From Verrucomicrobiales bacterium (lineage in GTDB: Bacteria > Verrucomicrobiota > Verrucomicrobiia > Limisphaerales > Palsa-1400): a stretch of 45,377 nucleotides of DNA. Each line of letters starts with the position of its first letter. The stretch's first letter is position 1. The notes under the pieces are model-generated. The model had not been told where the DNA came from. It did not search any database and worked only from the letters and a program-made list of their open reading frames with translations. The translations under genes and the position numbers were made by a program. This document shows positions 15,718 through 25,787 of this stretch, piece after piece. The stretch covers positions 1 to 45,377 of the forward strand of contig PLGF01000070.1 of NCBI GenBank assembly GCA_003138485.1. Reading direction: 5' to 3'.

Positions 15718-17376
15718 TCAGAGTGTTCCGACACTTGGTCCGAGGCCGGCAGGGGATGCGCTGAGACTTCGCCGCGCGCCCATTGAACGCTGCCGTCCAC
15801 ACCGCTCTTGCCAATATGAATTCGGAATGCCCAACTGTTGCCGCCGAATGCATACGGTCGAAATGTGACGCCCAAGCCGGGCGGCGACTTCTGTATCCGA
15901 CGCGGTTCCCAAAAGCGCTTCTTCTTCCGGAGTCCAGGGACGTTTCTTGCGGTTACGCCAGAAAGCCAATCCGAGCTTCAGGCGCCGGCCCTGAACGCTG
16001 GACGGATGGCGACCGAGGCGCTTGGCGATGACTGCGTCCGGCGCGGTTCCCAACAATGCATCTTCTTCCGGGGTGAATCGCCGCCCGCTGGGATGTGGCA
16101 CGCAAATCCTCAGCCGCGCCCGCCGATTTTCCACGGAACTTAAAGTCCGGCCTAGCCGCTCCGCGGCTTGCGCAACGTTAAACTTCTTTAACAGCGCATC
16201 TTGCTCAGGGCTCCATCCCCGCCGGACAATCTGACGAACACCAAGCACGCGCCGCCGCATGAGGATTGCGATTCGGGTGCGTTTAAGTTGCGCGGCGGCA
16301 GCGTCAATGGAGTTATTCCTGACAATTTCGTCTTCAGCCTCCATCCAAGCGCATCCACCTCGGTGCTGCCGCGGGCTCATAGGGCGGTTGAGCTGGCGCC
16401 GACGGCGAGCGACCGCCTTGACCGTCACGCCAAGAAGCAGGGCAACCTGGTCGTCCGGGCGCGCTCCCAGCAATTCGTCGTCCTGCCGCGTCCAGAAATG
16501 GTGTTTTGGGTTGAAAATCCGAATGCCCTGTTCAAGGCGCCTGAGACGAACCGCATTGACCGCGCGTCCCAACTGCTTGGCGAGACGTTTATCTGGCGTC
16601 GTGCCCAGCAATTCATCTTCCCATTTCGCCCAGGGCCGGGGAGCGCGGTAGTTGAACGGCCGGCGGCCCAGTTCTTGACGGCGGCCCCGTACACCTTTGA
16701 AGGGCCGATGCAAGCGCGAGGCGACTTCTTCATCCGACGCCAAGCCCAGCAGTTTCTCCTCTTCCGGCGTCCATAGGCGCTTTTGTCGTACTGCCAGGGG
16801 GATGCTCTTGTTGAGCCGCCTCTGCCGGACGCCAGAGAGCGGTCGTCCCAGATGTTTGGCCAAATCTTCATCCCGCATCGTTCCCAGCAAAGCGTCTTCT
16901 TCAGGAGTCCACCTGCGGCAAAGCGAAGCAAAGGCAAGTATGCCCAACCGCGAGCGGCGAAGCCTGATGGAGATCTCAGTCCGCTTCAGCTTGGCGGCCA
17001 AATCTTCATCCCGCATTGTCCCGAGCCTCTTCTCCTCCCACCTCCGCCATGGACGATGAACCGGCGCTCTCTTGAAAGCAGGGATTTTGAAGGCCATTCT
17101 TTGCCCGCGAACCTCGGCCACGGAGCGGCGTAATCTGCGCGACAGCTCGTGATCATTCATTGTCCCGAGCAAAAGGGTCTCCTTCATGCTCCAGCGCCGG
17201 GGGCCGGTTTGCATCGCCAGGCGCAGCCGCTCACGCATGGCAACGACTTCTTTGATTGTGCGTTTTCGTCGGCGCGCAAGGACCGAATCCGGCGCCTTGG
17301 CCAGCAACTTGATCTCGGCAACAGTCCACGCCGCGCCTCGACGATTCTTGCATGTACGCTGTTGGCCCACTGTCAT
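15718..17376 (-). CDS. Tandem Myb/SANT-like repeat protein (eleven units)
   Basis: The 552-residue protein is almost entirely an array of about 46-residue units. Each opens with an aromatic (W17, W62, W110, W156, W202, W249, W295, W344, W388, F434, W481) and follows the pattern W-T-P-E-E-D-x-L-L-G-T-x-x-D-x-x-x-A-x-x-L-G-R-x-x-x-x-V-x-x-R-R-x-x-L-G-I. This is a Myb/SANT-like helix-turn-helix with one conserved Trp. The best examples are units 4, 10 and 11 (RRWTPEEDALLGT, RRFTPEEDALLGT, RPWTPEEEALLGT). The linkers are Lys/Arg-rich and the whole protein is very basic. No catalytic domain, signal or membrane segment is visible, and the last 30 residues look unrelated. It is probably a sequence-specific nucleic acid-binding protein; its target and role are unknown. 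It lies 100 bases downstream of glmS in the same direction and may be co-transcribed. Confidence 0.85.
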   Translation of the reverse strand: MTVGQQRTCKNRRGAAWTVAEIKLLAKAPDSVLARRRKRTIKEVVAMRERLRLAMQTGPRRWSMKETLLLGTMNDHELSRRLRRSVAEVRGQRMAFKIPAFKRAPVHRPWRRWEEKRLGTMRDEDLAAKLKRTEISIRLRRSRLGILAFASLCRRWTPEEDALLGTMRDEDLAKHLGRPLSGVRQRRLNKSIPLAVRQKRLWTPEEEKLLGLASDEEVASRLHRPFKGVRGRRQELGRRPFNYRAPRPWAKWEDELLGTTPDKRLAKQLGRAVNAVRLRRLEQGIRIFNPKHHFWTRQDDELLGARPDDQVALLLGVTVKAVARRRRQLNRPMSPRQHRGGCAWMEAEDEIVRNNSIDAAAAQLKRTRIAILMRRRVLGVRQIVRRGWSPEQDALLKKFNVAQAAERLGRTLSSVENRRARLRICVPHPSGRRFTPEEDALLGTAPDAVIAKRLGRHPSSVQGRRLKLGLAFWRNRKKRPWTPEEEALLGTASDTEVAARLGRHISTVCIRRQQLGIPNSYWQERCGRQRSMGARRSLSASPAGLGPSVGTL

Positions 17377-17476
17377 AGCCGGTTAATATATACCGTCCAA
17401 GGAAAACGCCACAAAGATACATGTGGCAGGCTTGATTACGCGGAGACAGAACTGAGACATCATCCAGCCCGCCCCC

Positions 17477-19330
<1,854 letters not shown>

Positions 19331-19385
19331 AAATTCTAAGTCGGTGAAGAGAATGCGCGTTGGCCCGCGAAACTCAAGCTTTGGT

Positions 19386-20000
19386 TCAATGCCGGTGTCT
19401 CACAACCCAAACCAGCAACGCCAGCGCAAAGACAAACAGGGCCGCGGCTATCGCGGTCCCGGCCATTTTCAGAAACTGCGCCCGTTGCAGGAGTTTATCC
19501 CGCTTGGCTTGTTCGGCCTGACGGAAGAGGGCGAACTGGGCTTCGAGCAGATTGGGGTCCGCCGATTCGTCCCGCAGCCGCAACGCGATCCACCCCCCGT
19601 GCATCGGGCCGAAGGCTTCGGGGAATCGGCTCAATGCCTCGGCCGGCGGGGTCGAGAACCCGGCGTCCTTTCTCCAATATGGCGCCCCTTCTTCGGTCCA
19701 GAGACGAAACAATCCGTGGTTGCGCGCCACCCCTTGCAAGCGTTCCCAAAGGAGCGGACGCAACGTGTCGCACAGCGCAAAATCGGCGAACGTTTCGGAA
19801 TGAATCCTGCCGTCCGCGCCGGCGACTTGCAGGGCCAGGGCGCCCACCACCGCGCCCTGGTCGTTGAGAGCCACTTGGAATTCGGTGAACCTTTTCTCCA
19901 GGTCCGTCTCGGAAAATTGCGCCTCCTGCCACAGTGGCTTCAAAAGCGGCAGATCATCGACCGTCGCCCGCCGGATTTGAAACGTGCCGCGCGCGCTCAC
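19386..20000 (-). CDS. GNAT-like acetyltransferase with C-terminal membrane helix
   Basis: The product has about 204 residues. The segment FQIRRATVDDLPLLKPLWQE and the following strands FQVALNDQGAVVGALALQV resemble the first half of a GNAT N-acetyltransferase. The region LWERLQGVARNHGLFRLWTE corresponds to the acetyl-CoA-binding half, but the classical Q/R-x-x-G-x-G/A loop is poor, so activity is uncertain. The C-terminus has a charged helix and one membrane span (AGTAIAAALFVFALALLVWVV), an unusual tail anchor for this fold. A GTG at 20000, eight bases after the pheA stop, or a TTG at 20012 overlapping that stop are the plausible starts. It lies in the scp-pheA-glmS operon. Confidence 0.7.
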   Translation of the reverse strand: MSARGTFQIRRATVDDLPLLKPLWQEAQFSETDLEKRFTEFQVALNDQGAVVGALALQVAGADGRIHSETFADFALCDTLRPLLWERLQGVARNHGLFRLWTEEGAPYWRKDAGFSTPPAEALSRFPEAFGPMHGGWIALRLRDESADPNLLEAQFALFRQAEQAKRDKLLQRAQFLKMAGTAIAAALFVFALALLVWVVRHRH

Positions 20001-20008
20001 GAGCCGGG

Positions 20009-21103
20009 TCAATCGCTGTTGGGATACGAGCCGAGGACTTTGACAAAGTTGCAAACCCCGGCGAGATGGGCGACGGCTTTGGCCACTTTGGGGTCCGATA
20101 TGTGGCCGTCGCAATCGACGAAGAAAAAATACTCCCAAGCCTTGCGCTTGCTTGGGCGGGACTCGATTTTGGTCATGTTCAATTTGTAGCGCCGGAACGG
20201 CTCCAGCGCCCTGTAGAGGGCGCCCACCTGGTCGGCGATGCTGAACATGACGCTGGTCCGATCACAGCCGGTGGCCGGACCGCATTGCCGGCCCAGAACC
20301 AGGAAGCGCGTGGCGTTTTCGGTGAAGTCCTGAATGTCTTGCTCGATGATTTTCAAATCGTACTTCTCGGCCGCAAGCAGGCCCGTGATGGCCGCCACCC
20401 CGCCCTTCATGCCGGCATTGCGCGCCGCGCCTTTCGCGCCGGCCAGTTCCGCGGCGCGGGCATTGGAGGACGCTTCGATTATTTCCGCGTTCGCCAGATT
20501 CCTCTGCACCCAAAGGCGGCACTGGGCCAGAGCCTGCGGATGAGCGTAGAGCCGCCGCACCTCCGGCACGGTCGCCGCGCCGGCCAGGCAGAACCGAATG
20601 GGCAGGATGATCTGCGCGACGATTTGCAGATTGCTGTCCACAAACATATCCAGCGTGTGCGTCACCACTCCTTCCGTCGAGTTCTCCACCGGCACCACCC
20701 CATAATCGGCCCGGTTCCGGGCCACTTCGGTGAATATGTCCGCGATGGTCTTCTGCGCCGAGTAGCGCAGGCTGGAGCCAAACTTCTCCATTGCCGCCTG
20801 ATGAGTGAACGTCGCCTCCGGTCCCATGTAGGCAATCGTCATCGATTTTTCCAGCGACAGCGCGCTGGACATGATTTCGCGGTAAATGGCCCGGAGCGAT
20901 TCATCCTTGATCGGCCCGCCGTTGAGTTTGCGAAGCCGCTGCAACACCATCCGCTCCCGCTGCGGCGCGTAGATCGCCTCGCCCACTTCGATCTTGAGTT
21001 CGCCGATTTGCAGTACGTGACGGGTGCGCTCGTTGAGCAACCGCACGATTTGCGCGTCCAGTTTATCTATCGCTTTGCGATGTTCAGGTATGTTCATTCG
21101 CAT
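20009..21103 (-). CDS. pheA: Bifunctional chorismate mutase/prephenate dehydratase
   Basis: The enzyme converts chorismate to prephenate and then phenylpyruvate, towards phenylalanine. The 364 residues comprise an AroQ-type chorismate mutase helix bundle (about 1-85: HRKAIDKLDAQIVRLLNER, AIYREIMSSALSLEK), a prephenate dehydratase domain (AYMGPEATFTHQAAMEKFG; YGVVPVENSTEGVVTHTLD) and a C-terminal ACT domain with the Phe-binding motif IESRPSKRKAWEYFFFVDC. Feedback inhibition by phenylalanine is therefore expected. The start overlaps the scpB 3' end by 20 bases, so translation is probably coupled. An ATG two codons later is an alternative start. DAHP synthase, the entry enzyme of the same pathway, is encoded about 2 kb away on the other strand. 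Confidence 0.97.
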   Translation of the reverse strand: MRMNIPEHRKAIDKLDAQIVRLLNERTRHVLQIGELKIEVGEAIYAPQRERMVLQRLRKLNGGPIKDESLRAIYREIMSSALSLEKSMTIAYMGPEATFTHQAAMEKFGSSLRYSAQKTIADIFTEVARNRADYGVVPVENSTEGVVTHTLDMFVDSNLQIVAQIILPIRFCLAGAATVPEVRRLYAHPQALAQCRLWVQRNLANAEIIEASSNARAAELAGAKGAARNAGMKGGVAAITGLLAAEKYDLKIIEQDIQDFTENATRFLVLGRQCGPATGCDRTSVMFSIADQVGALYRALEPFRRYKLNMTKIESRPSKRKAWEYFFFVDCDGHISDPKVAKAVAHLAGVCNFVKVLGSYPNSD

Positions 21104-21851
21104 CAGTTGGGGGTGGAGGTTCCGCCGCCGCCGCGCCGGATGCGGACACGTCCGGCTCCGTTTCCATTGAATCGGACTCCTCCGGCGCCGCCGGCCCGCC
21201 CACCGGGGGTTCCACTTCCGATAGCGCCAATTGCTCCGGCGCCACCGTCGCCAGTCCCGGCTCCGTCGTCACCAGCGTCTCCGGCCGCGTCACCGGGATG
21301 CGCCGAAGCTCGTCCGCGGCCGGCAATTCCTCCAAGCTGCGCAAGCCAAAGTACTCCAGGAACAAGGCCGTCGTTCCGTAATTCATGGGGCGCCCGATCA
21401 CTTCGGCCCGCCCGGTTTGTTCCACCAACCCGCGTTCCAGCAGCGTTTGCATGACGCCATCGACAGCAACCCCGCGAACTTGTTCGATCTCCGCGCGCGT
21501 CAAGGGCTGGCGGTAGGCGATGATGGCCAGAGTTTCCAGCGCCGGCTGGGAGAGGCGCGACGGACGCGCTTTGGAGCCGACCAGCGCGACGATCCAGGGC
21601 GCGAATTGCGGCTGGCTCACAAATTGCCAACCCCCCGCCACGCACGCCACCCGGTAACTCCGCCCCGCCGCCTCGTGCTCCCTTTGCAACTGCTCCAAGG
21701 CGGCGACGATGTCGTCCTCCCTGGTTTTCTTGAATGGCCGGGCCTCCTCCCCATGCTCGGCGGCGGCGGCCAGCAGATCGCGCAGTTCCTTGGGGTTGAG
21801 CGCCTTTTGCGCCGAAAATAAGATCGCTTCCAATATGAATTTAAGTTCCAT
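21084..21851 (-). CDS. scpB: Segregation and condensation protein B
   Basis: ScpB is the winged-helix (kite) subunit of the SMC-ScpAB condensin complex. The 255-residue product starts MELKFILEAILFSAQKALNP and contains ALETLAIIAYRQPLTRAEIE, then RGVAVDGVMQTLLERGLVEQ and GRPMNYGTTALFLEYFGLRS, which are the strongest family signatures. After about residue 190 there is a Glu/Pro/Ala-rich tail of about 65 residues ending PPPTDANEHT, likely disordered. It starts 36 bases after scpA and overlaps pheA by 20 bases. Confidence 0.96.
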   Translation of the reverse strand: MELKFILEAILFSAQKALNPKELRDLLAAAAEHGEEARPFKKTREDDIVAALEQLQREHEAAGRSYRVACVAGGWQFVSQPQFAPWIVALVGSKARPSRLSQPALETLAIIAYRQPLTRAEIEQVRGVAVDGVMQTLLERGLVEQTGRAEVIGRPMNYGTTALFLEYFGLRSLEELPAADELRRIPVTRPETLVTTEPGLATVAPEQLALSEVEPPVGGPAAPEESDSMETEPDVSASGAAAAEPPPPTDANEHT

Positions 21852-21887
21852 TTCGACATGGCCGGTCGAACCCGGCCCAAAGATGTT

Positions 21888-22646
21888 TTAATTCGGCGCC
21901 GCTTCCTGCGCCGGCGCGGGAGCCGGCGGCGCGCGCAGGATTTCAATCTCTCCAAAATCCTCGGACTGCACGCAAATCAATTGCTTGAGCCGGATCAATT
22001 CCAGCAGGGCCAGAAATGTGCAGATAATCTCCGCGCGGCTGGCGGCCTCCTCAAACAACCGCCCAAACGTCACCGCCGCCGCGTCCGCCGTCAACTTCAG
22101 CAGCGCCTCGATCTTCTCGCTCACCGTCCATCTGTCCTCGAAAATCTCCCGCAAATCGTCCCGCTTGCCCGCCCGTTTCAACACCGCCGATACGGCGTTG
22201 ACCAGGTCGAAGATCGACGCCTCCTGCCTGCGCCCGGCCGGCGCCGCCGTTTCGGGCGGAACCGGCAGGCGCGGGAAAATGTTCTCCTGCTCCGCCTCGC
22301 GCGCCTGCAGGAGCGCCGCCGCGTCCTTGAATTTCTTGTAAGCCACCAGTTGCCGGATCAATTCCCACCGCGGGTCTTCGCCGTCGTCCTCCTCGGTATT
22401 CTCAACCTGCTGGTCCTTGGGCAGCAATTCCCGGCTCTTGATGTACATGAGCGTGGAGGCCATGACCAGGAATTCACCCGCGATCTCCAGGTCCAGCATC
22501 CGCATCACCTCGACGTATTCGATGAACTGCGTGGCCAGACGGGTCAGATTGACCTCATAAATATCGACTTCCTCCTTCTTTATCAAATAAAGGAGCAAGT
22601 CCAGCGGCCCCTCAAAAACCTCGAATTGAACTTTGTATTCGGACAT
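21888..22646 (-). CDS. scpA: Segregation and condensation protein A
   Basis: ScpA is the kleisin that bridges the SMC heads. The product from ATG 22646 (MSEYKVQFEVFEGPLDLLLY) has 252 residues with the N-terminal kleisin signature and LIKKEEVDIYEVNLTRLATQ. MASTLMYIKSRELLP and a C-terminal winged helix (TFLALLELIRLKQLICVQSE) follow. A Pro/Ala-rich tail ends the protein. An upstream ATG at 22670 adds MGARIKRS and is less likely. It is the first gene of the scpA-scpB-pheA-GNAT-glmS run and is divergent from aroF. Confidence 0.96.
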   Translation of the reverse strand: MSEYKVQFEVFEGPLDLLLYLIKKEEVDIYEVNLTRLATQFIEYVEVMRMLDLEIAGEFLVMASTLMYIKSRELLPKDQQVENTEEDDGEDPRWELIRQLVAYKKFKDAAALLQAREAEQENIFPRLPVPPETAAPAGRRQEASIFDLVNAVSAVLKRAGKRDDLREIFEDRWTVSEKIEALLKLTADAAAVTFGRLFEEAASRAEIICTFLALLELIRLKQLICVQSEDFGEIEILRAPPAPAPAQEAAPN

Positions 22647-22754
22647 GGATCGCTTTATGCGCGCGCCCATGCTAAGACCCGCCCCGCCGCTTTGGCAACG
22701 CTTTTGCGCGGCCTTTTTCCAAGCGCCATTCTCGTTTGCCGCCCGTTTTCCCGG

Positions 22755-22782
22755 TTGACGCTTCTGTCCTGTCTGATAACCT
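22755..22782 (+). promoter_or_regulatory. Candidate sigma70 promoter for the aroF leader
   Basis: TTGACG (22755-22760) and TAACCT (22777-22782) are separated by 16 bases. Transcription from here would give a leader of about 150 bases before aroF, ending in the hairpins at 22859-22923. Pattern match only; the -10 is weak. Confidence 0.35.
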
Positions 22783-22858
22783 CCCGCGGTGAAAAGCGGC
22801 GGCTCATGGTTTTTTGGCCGGTGGAATCGCGGATATTATTTTCTCCGCGTCGTGTTCC

Positions 22859-22923
22859 GCCTGCGGCCGCTTTAGGCGTTTGCCTCCACTTTTTGCCGCA
22901 GGCCCGCCGCTGGCGGGTTTTTT
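22859..22923 (+). terminator. Tandem hairpins with intrinsic terminator in the aroF leader (attenuator candidate)
   Basis: GCCTGCGGC (22859-22867) pairs perfectly with GCCGCAGGC (22895-22903). The second arm touches a compact terminator hairpin CCCGCC-GCT-GGCGGG (22903-22917) followed by six Ts. Only 18 bases separate the T-run from the aroF ATG, so a terminated transcript would exclude aroF. The loop of the first stem contains a further small hairpin AGGC-GTTT-GCCT. A plus-strand gene that this could terminate is absent upstream, which favours an attenuation role. Confidence 0.6.
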
Positions 22924-22941
22924 ATTCAAACCGACATTTAT

Positions 22942-23955
22942 ATGATCATCATTCTCAAGCCCGGCATCGCCCGCAAAGAAGAGACCGCGGTGCTCAAGGA
23001 AATCAAGGCCCTCGGTTACAAACCGCATGTCATGCGCGGCGTCGCCCGCACCGTCATCGGCGCCATCGGCGACGAACGCACCCACAAAACCCTCGAATCA
23101 CTCACTTCCTTTCCGCAAGTCGAACGGGTCATGCCGGTGCAGAAACGCTACAAATTGGTCAGCCGCGAGGCGCAAAAAGACGCCACCGTCATTCCCGTGC
23201 GCGGAAACCTCATCGGCGGCCGCAAATTCCAGGTCATGGCCGGCCCCTGCTCCGTTGAGGACGAGAAGCAACTCATGACCACCGCCCACGCTGTCCGCAA
23301 GGCCGGCGCCACCATCCTGCGCGGCGGCGCCTTCAAACCGCGCACGTCCCCCTACGAATTCCAGGGTTTGGGCGTCAAGGGCCTCAAGCTTCTGGCCAAG
23401 GCCCGCCGCGAAACCGGCCTGGCCATCATCACCGAATTGCTCTCCGAACAACAAGTCCAACTGGTGGCCGAGTACGCCGACATCATCCAGATCGGCGCTC
23501 GCAACGCCCAAAACTTCCAATTGCTCATCGCCGCCGCCCGCACCGGCAAACCCATCCTCCTCAAACGCGGCCTCTCCATGCGCATCGAAGAATGGCTCCT
23601 GGCTGGCGAATACGTCCTGTCAAATAACAATCCCAATTTGATGTTCTGCGAACGCGGCATCCGCACCTTCGAGACTTACACCCGCAACACCGTCGATCTC
23701 GCCGCCATTCCCATCATCAAGACCGAATCCCATTGCCCCGTCATCATTGATCCCAGCCAGGGCGCCGGACGCGCCGATCTGGTCGCCTGCCTCTGCCGCG
23801 GCGCCGCCGCCATGGGCGCCGACGGCCTCCTCATCGAGGTCCACCCCAATCCAGCCGAAGCCTGGAGCGACGGCGCGCAGCAACTCACCCTCGAAGGCTT
23901 CGCCCGCTTGATGGAAGACTTGAAGCCTTTCATCGCCGCGGCGGGCCGGGATTAG
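22942..23955 (+). CDS. aroF: 3-deoxy-7-phosphoheptulonate (DAHP) synthase, type I-beta
   Basis: DAHP synthase condenses PEP and erythrose-4-phosphate, the first step of the shikimate pathway. The 337-residue protein has an N-terminal ferredoxin-like regulatory domain (MIIILKPGIARKEETAVLKE to about residue 70) and a KdsA/AroG-like TIM barrel. Active-site pieces are AGPCSVEDEKQ, LRGGAFKPRTSPYEFQGLG, QIGARNAQNFQLL, KTESHCPVIIDPSQGAGR and LIEVHPNPAEAWSDG. The fused ferredoxin-like domain is typical of the Thermotoga-type enzyme, where it gives feedback control by tyrosine; here that is inferred. There is no good Shine-Dalgarno sequence before the ATG, and a terminator hairpin lies just upstream. 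The gene symbol may be aroF or aroG depending on convention. Confidence 0.96.
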   Translation: MIIILKPGIARKEETAVLKEIKALGYKPHVMRGVARTVIGAIGDERTHKTLESLTSFPQVERVMPVQKRYKLVSREAQKDATVIPVRGNLIGGRKFQVMAGPCSVEDEKQLMTTAHAVRKAGATILRGGAFKPRTSPYEFQGLGVKGLKLLAKARRETGLAIITELLSEQQVQLVAEYADIIQIGARNAQNFQLLIAAARTGKPILLKRGLSMRIEEWLLAGEYVLSNNNPNLMFCERGIRTFETYTRNTVDLAAIPIIKTESHCPVIIDPSQGAGRADLVACLCRGAAAMGADGLLIEVHPNPAEAWSDGAQQLTLEGFARLMEDLKPFIAAAGRD

Positions 23956-25670
23956 TCCTTAATGCCGCTCGAAGGCTGCCAGTCCAGGAACTTCAACTGG
24001 ACCGAGCGCGCCCCATTGTAGCAGTTGATGGCCGGGGCGCAGGCGATGTCAAAATTGCCTTCCGGCAACGCCGCCCCGCGGCAATTCCACCATACCGCCT
24101 CCAGCGTCTGCCGCCCGTCCGTCACACGCAATTTGACGTGCTGCTGTTCCTTGCCCATCCCTTGCGGCGGCCAGCGATGGCTCAACCCCCGCACCGCCAC
24201 CCGCGCCACGGGATTCCCCTGTCCCGTCGGATCCAGCCGCGCCAGCCCCTCGACCTCTTCCAAACTCAGGTCCGACAACGCCGCCTCCGCGTCCAATTTG
24301 AGGGTCGGGCGCAATTGCTCCGGGCCAATCGTGGCGCGCGCGATCTCATTGAGCCGCTGACGCAGCAGAGGCATCTTCGCGGGCGCGGCGCTCAACCCGG
24401 CCGCCATGGCGTGGCCGCCGTGGCGCACGAGCAAATCCACGCACTCCCGCAACGCAGCCGCCAAATCAAATCCCTCAATGCTCCGCCCCGATCCGCGCCA
24501 AATCTCCCCCGCCCCTCCCATGATGATCGTCGGCCGGTAAAACTCCTGCAACACCCGCGACGCCACGATCCCCACCACGCCCACGTGCCATTCGGCCCGG
24601 CCCTCCACGATGACAAAATCCTTCTCCGGGTCAAACCGCGCCCGCACCGCCGCGGTCGCCTCCGCGCAAATCCCCCGCTCAATCTCCCGCCGCTCCCGGT
24701 TCCGCTCATCCAGCGACCGCGCCAGCGTCTCCGCTTCCGCCGCGTCCCGTGTCAACAATAGACGCAACGCCTCCTGCGCGTCTTCCAGCCGGCCCGCCGC
24801 GTTGAGGCGCGGCGCGAGTTGAAACGCCACTTCATATCCCCCCAGAACCGCCGGGCAGGCCGCGGCCCTCTTGAGCGCCATCAAGCCCGGTCGCGCCGTG
24901 TCGTTCAAGCGTTCCAGACCCGCGCTCGCCAAAATCCGGTTCTCGCCCAGCAACGGCGCCAGGTCGGCTATCGTTCCCAACGCCGCCAGATCAAGCAGCC
25001 CGCGCGGATCAACGCTCCCGGCTCCGGCCAGCCCCCGCTCGCGCATCCGCTTGACAAGCGCGTGAACCAGCTTGAACGCCAGCCCGGCCGAGCACAGTTC
25101 CTGAAACGCATCCCCCAACTGCGGGTTCACCAGCGCCACCGCATCCGGCGGCGCCGACGACACCTGGTGATGATCCAGCACAATCACATCCACGCCGTCC
25201 CGCCGCAGTTGCGCGATCACGTCCACGGCGTTGGACCCGCAATCCGCCGCCAGCAGAAGCCGCGCTGGAAACCTTTCCAGGCAATGCTCCACGCCCTCCC
25301 GGCTCAACCCGTACCCCTCCTCCAGCCGATGCGGCAGAAAATACTCCACCCGCCACCCCATCGCTCCCAGCGTCTCAATGAGCATCGCCGTCGAGGTGAC
25401 TCCATCGACATCGTAATCGCCGAAGATGACCACCACCTCGTTGCGCTCGCGCGCGGCCAGAAGCCGGTCCACCGCCGCGGCCATATTCGGAATCAGGAAT
25501 GGGTCCGCCAAATTCTTCAGCCGCGGCGTCAGAAAGCGGGCCAGACTCTCCGGCTCCCGCAATCCGCGATTGAGCAGACACTGGGCGAGCAGCGGGGAAA
25601 TCCGCAGCCCATCCGCCAACTCCCGGCACGGCCCCCGCTGCGGCGCCGCCACTGACCATCGATAATTCAT
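23952..25670 (-). CDS. recJ: Single-stranded-DNA-specific exonuclease RecJ
   Basis: RecJ is a 5'-3' exonuclease on single-stranded DNA in recombination, mismatch and base-excision repair. The product from ATG 25670 (MNYRWSVAAPQRGPC) has 572 residues. The DHH domain shows VVIFGDYDVDGVTSTAML, LLAADCGSNAVD and VIVLDHHQVSSAPPDA. DHHA1 shows RSIEGFDLAAALRECVDLL and RHGGHAMAAGLSAAP, and a C-terminal OB fold follows (VRGLSHRWPPQ ... QHVKLRVTDGRQTLEAVWW). The open frame extends to 25742, but those residues are not family-like. The gene converges on aroF so closely that the two stop codons overlap (TAA at 23952-23954, TAG at 23953-23955). Confidence 0.97.
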   Translation of the reverse strand: MNYRWSVAAPQRGPCRELADGLRISPLLAQCLLNRGLREPESLARFLTPRLKNLADPFLIPNMAAAVDRLLAARERNEVVVIFGDYDVDGVTSTAMLIETLGAMGWRVEYFLPHRLEEGYGLSREGVEHCLERFPARLLLAADCGSNAVDVIAQLRRDGVDVIVLDHHQVSSAPPDAVALVNPQLGDAFQELCSAGLAFKLVHALVKRMRERGLAGAGSVDPRGLLDLAALGTIADLAPLLGENRILASAGLERLNDTARPGLMALKRAAACPAVLGGYEVAFQLAPRLNAAGRLEDAQEALRLLLTRDAAEAETLARSLDERNRERREIERGICAEATAAVRARFDPEKDFVIVEGRAEWHVGVVGIVASRVLQEFYRPTIIMGGAGEIWRGSGRSIEGFDLAAALRECVDLLVRHGGHAMAAGLSAAPAKMPLLRQRLNEIARATIGPEQLRPTLKLDAEAALSDLSLEEVEGLARLDPTGQGNPVARVAVRGLSHRWPPQGMGKEQQHVKLRVTDGRQTLEAVWWNCRGAALPEGNFDIACAPAINCYNGARSVQLKFLDWQPSSGIKD

Positions 25671-25787
25671 CTTCCGCCCCCCATCGTCACCCAACCCTCG
25701 CGCCCCGCGCAATAAAGAATCGTGTCCCGCGCCCCGGCCCATTTCCTTATTGGGCAGCCGCTCCTAATCTTAATCCCAATTCGGGAG

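Noticed and set aside
19331-19385. Possible glmS ribozyme upstream of glmS
   Set aside because: The gap is only 55 bases and shows none of the ribozyme core sequence or pseudoknots.
19934-21454. 506-residue open frame opposite pheA and scpB
   Set aside because: It spans two genuine genes on the other strand and has no recognisable motif; the Pro-rich end mirrors the scpB tail.
21858-23258. 466-residue plus-strand frame over scpA and the start of aroF
   Set aside because: It is antisense to scpA, then runs out of frame through aroF. No family resemblance.
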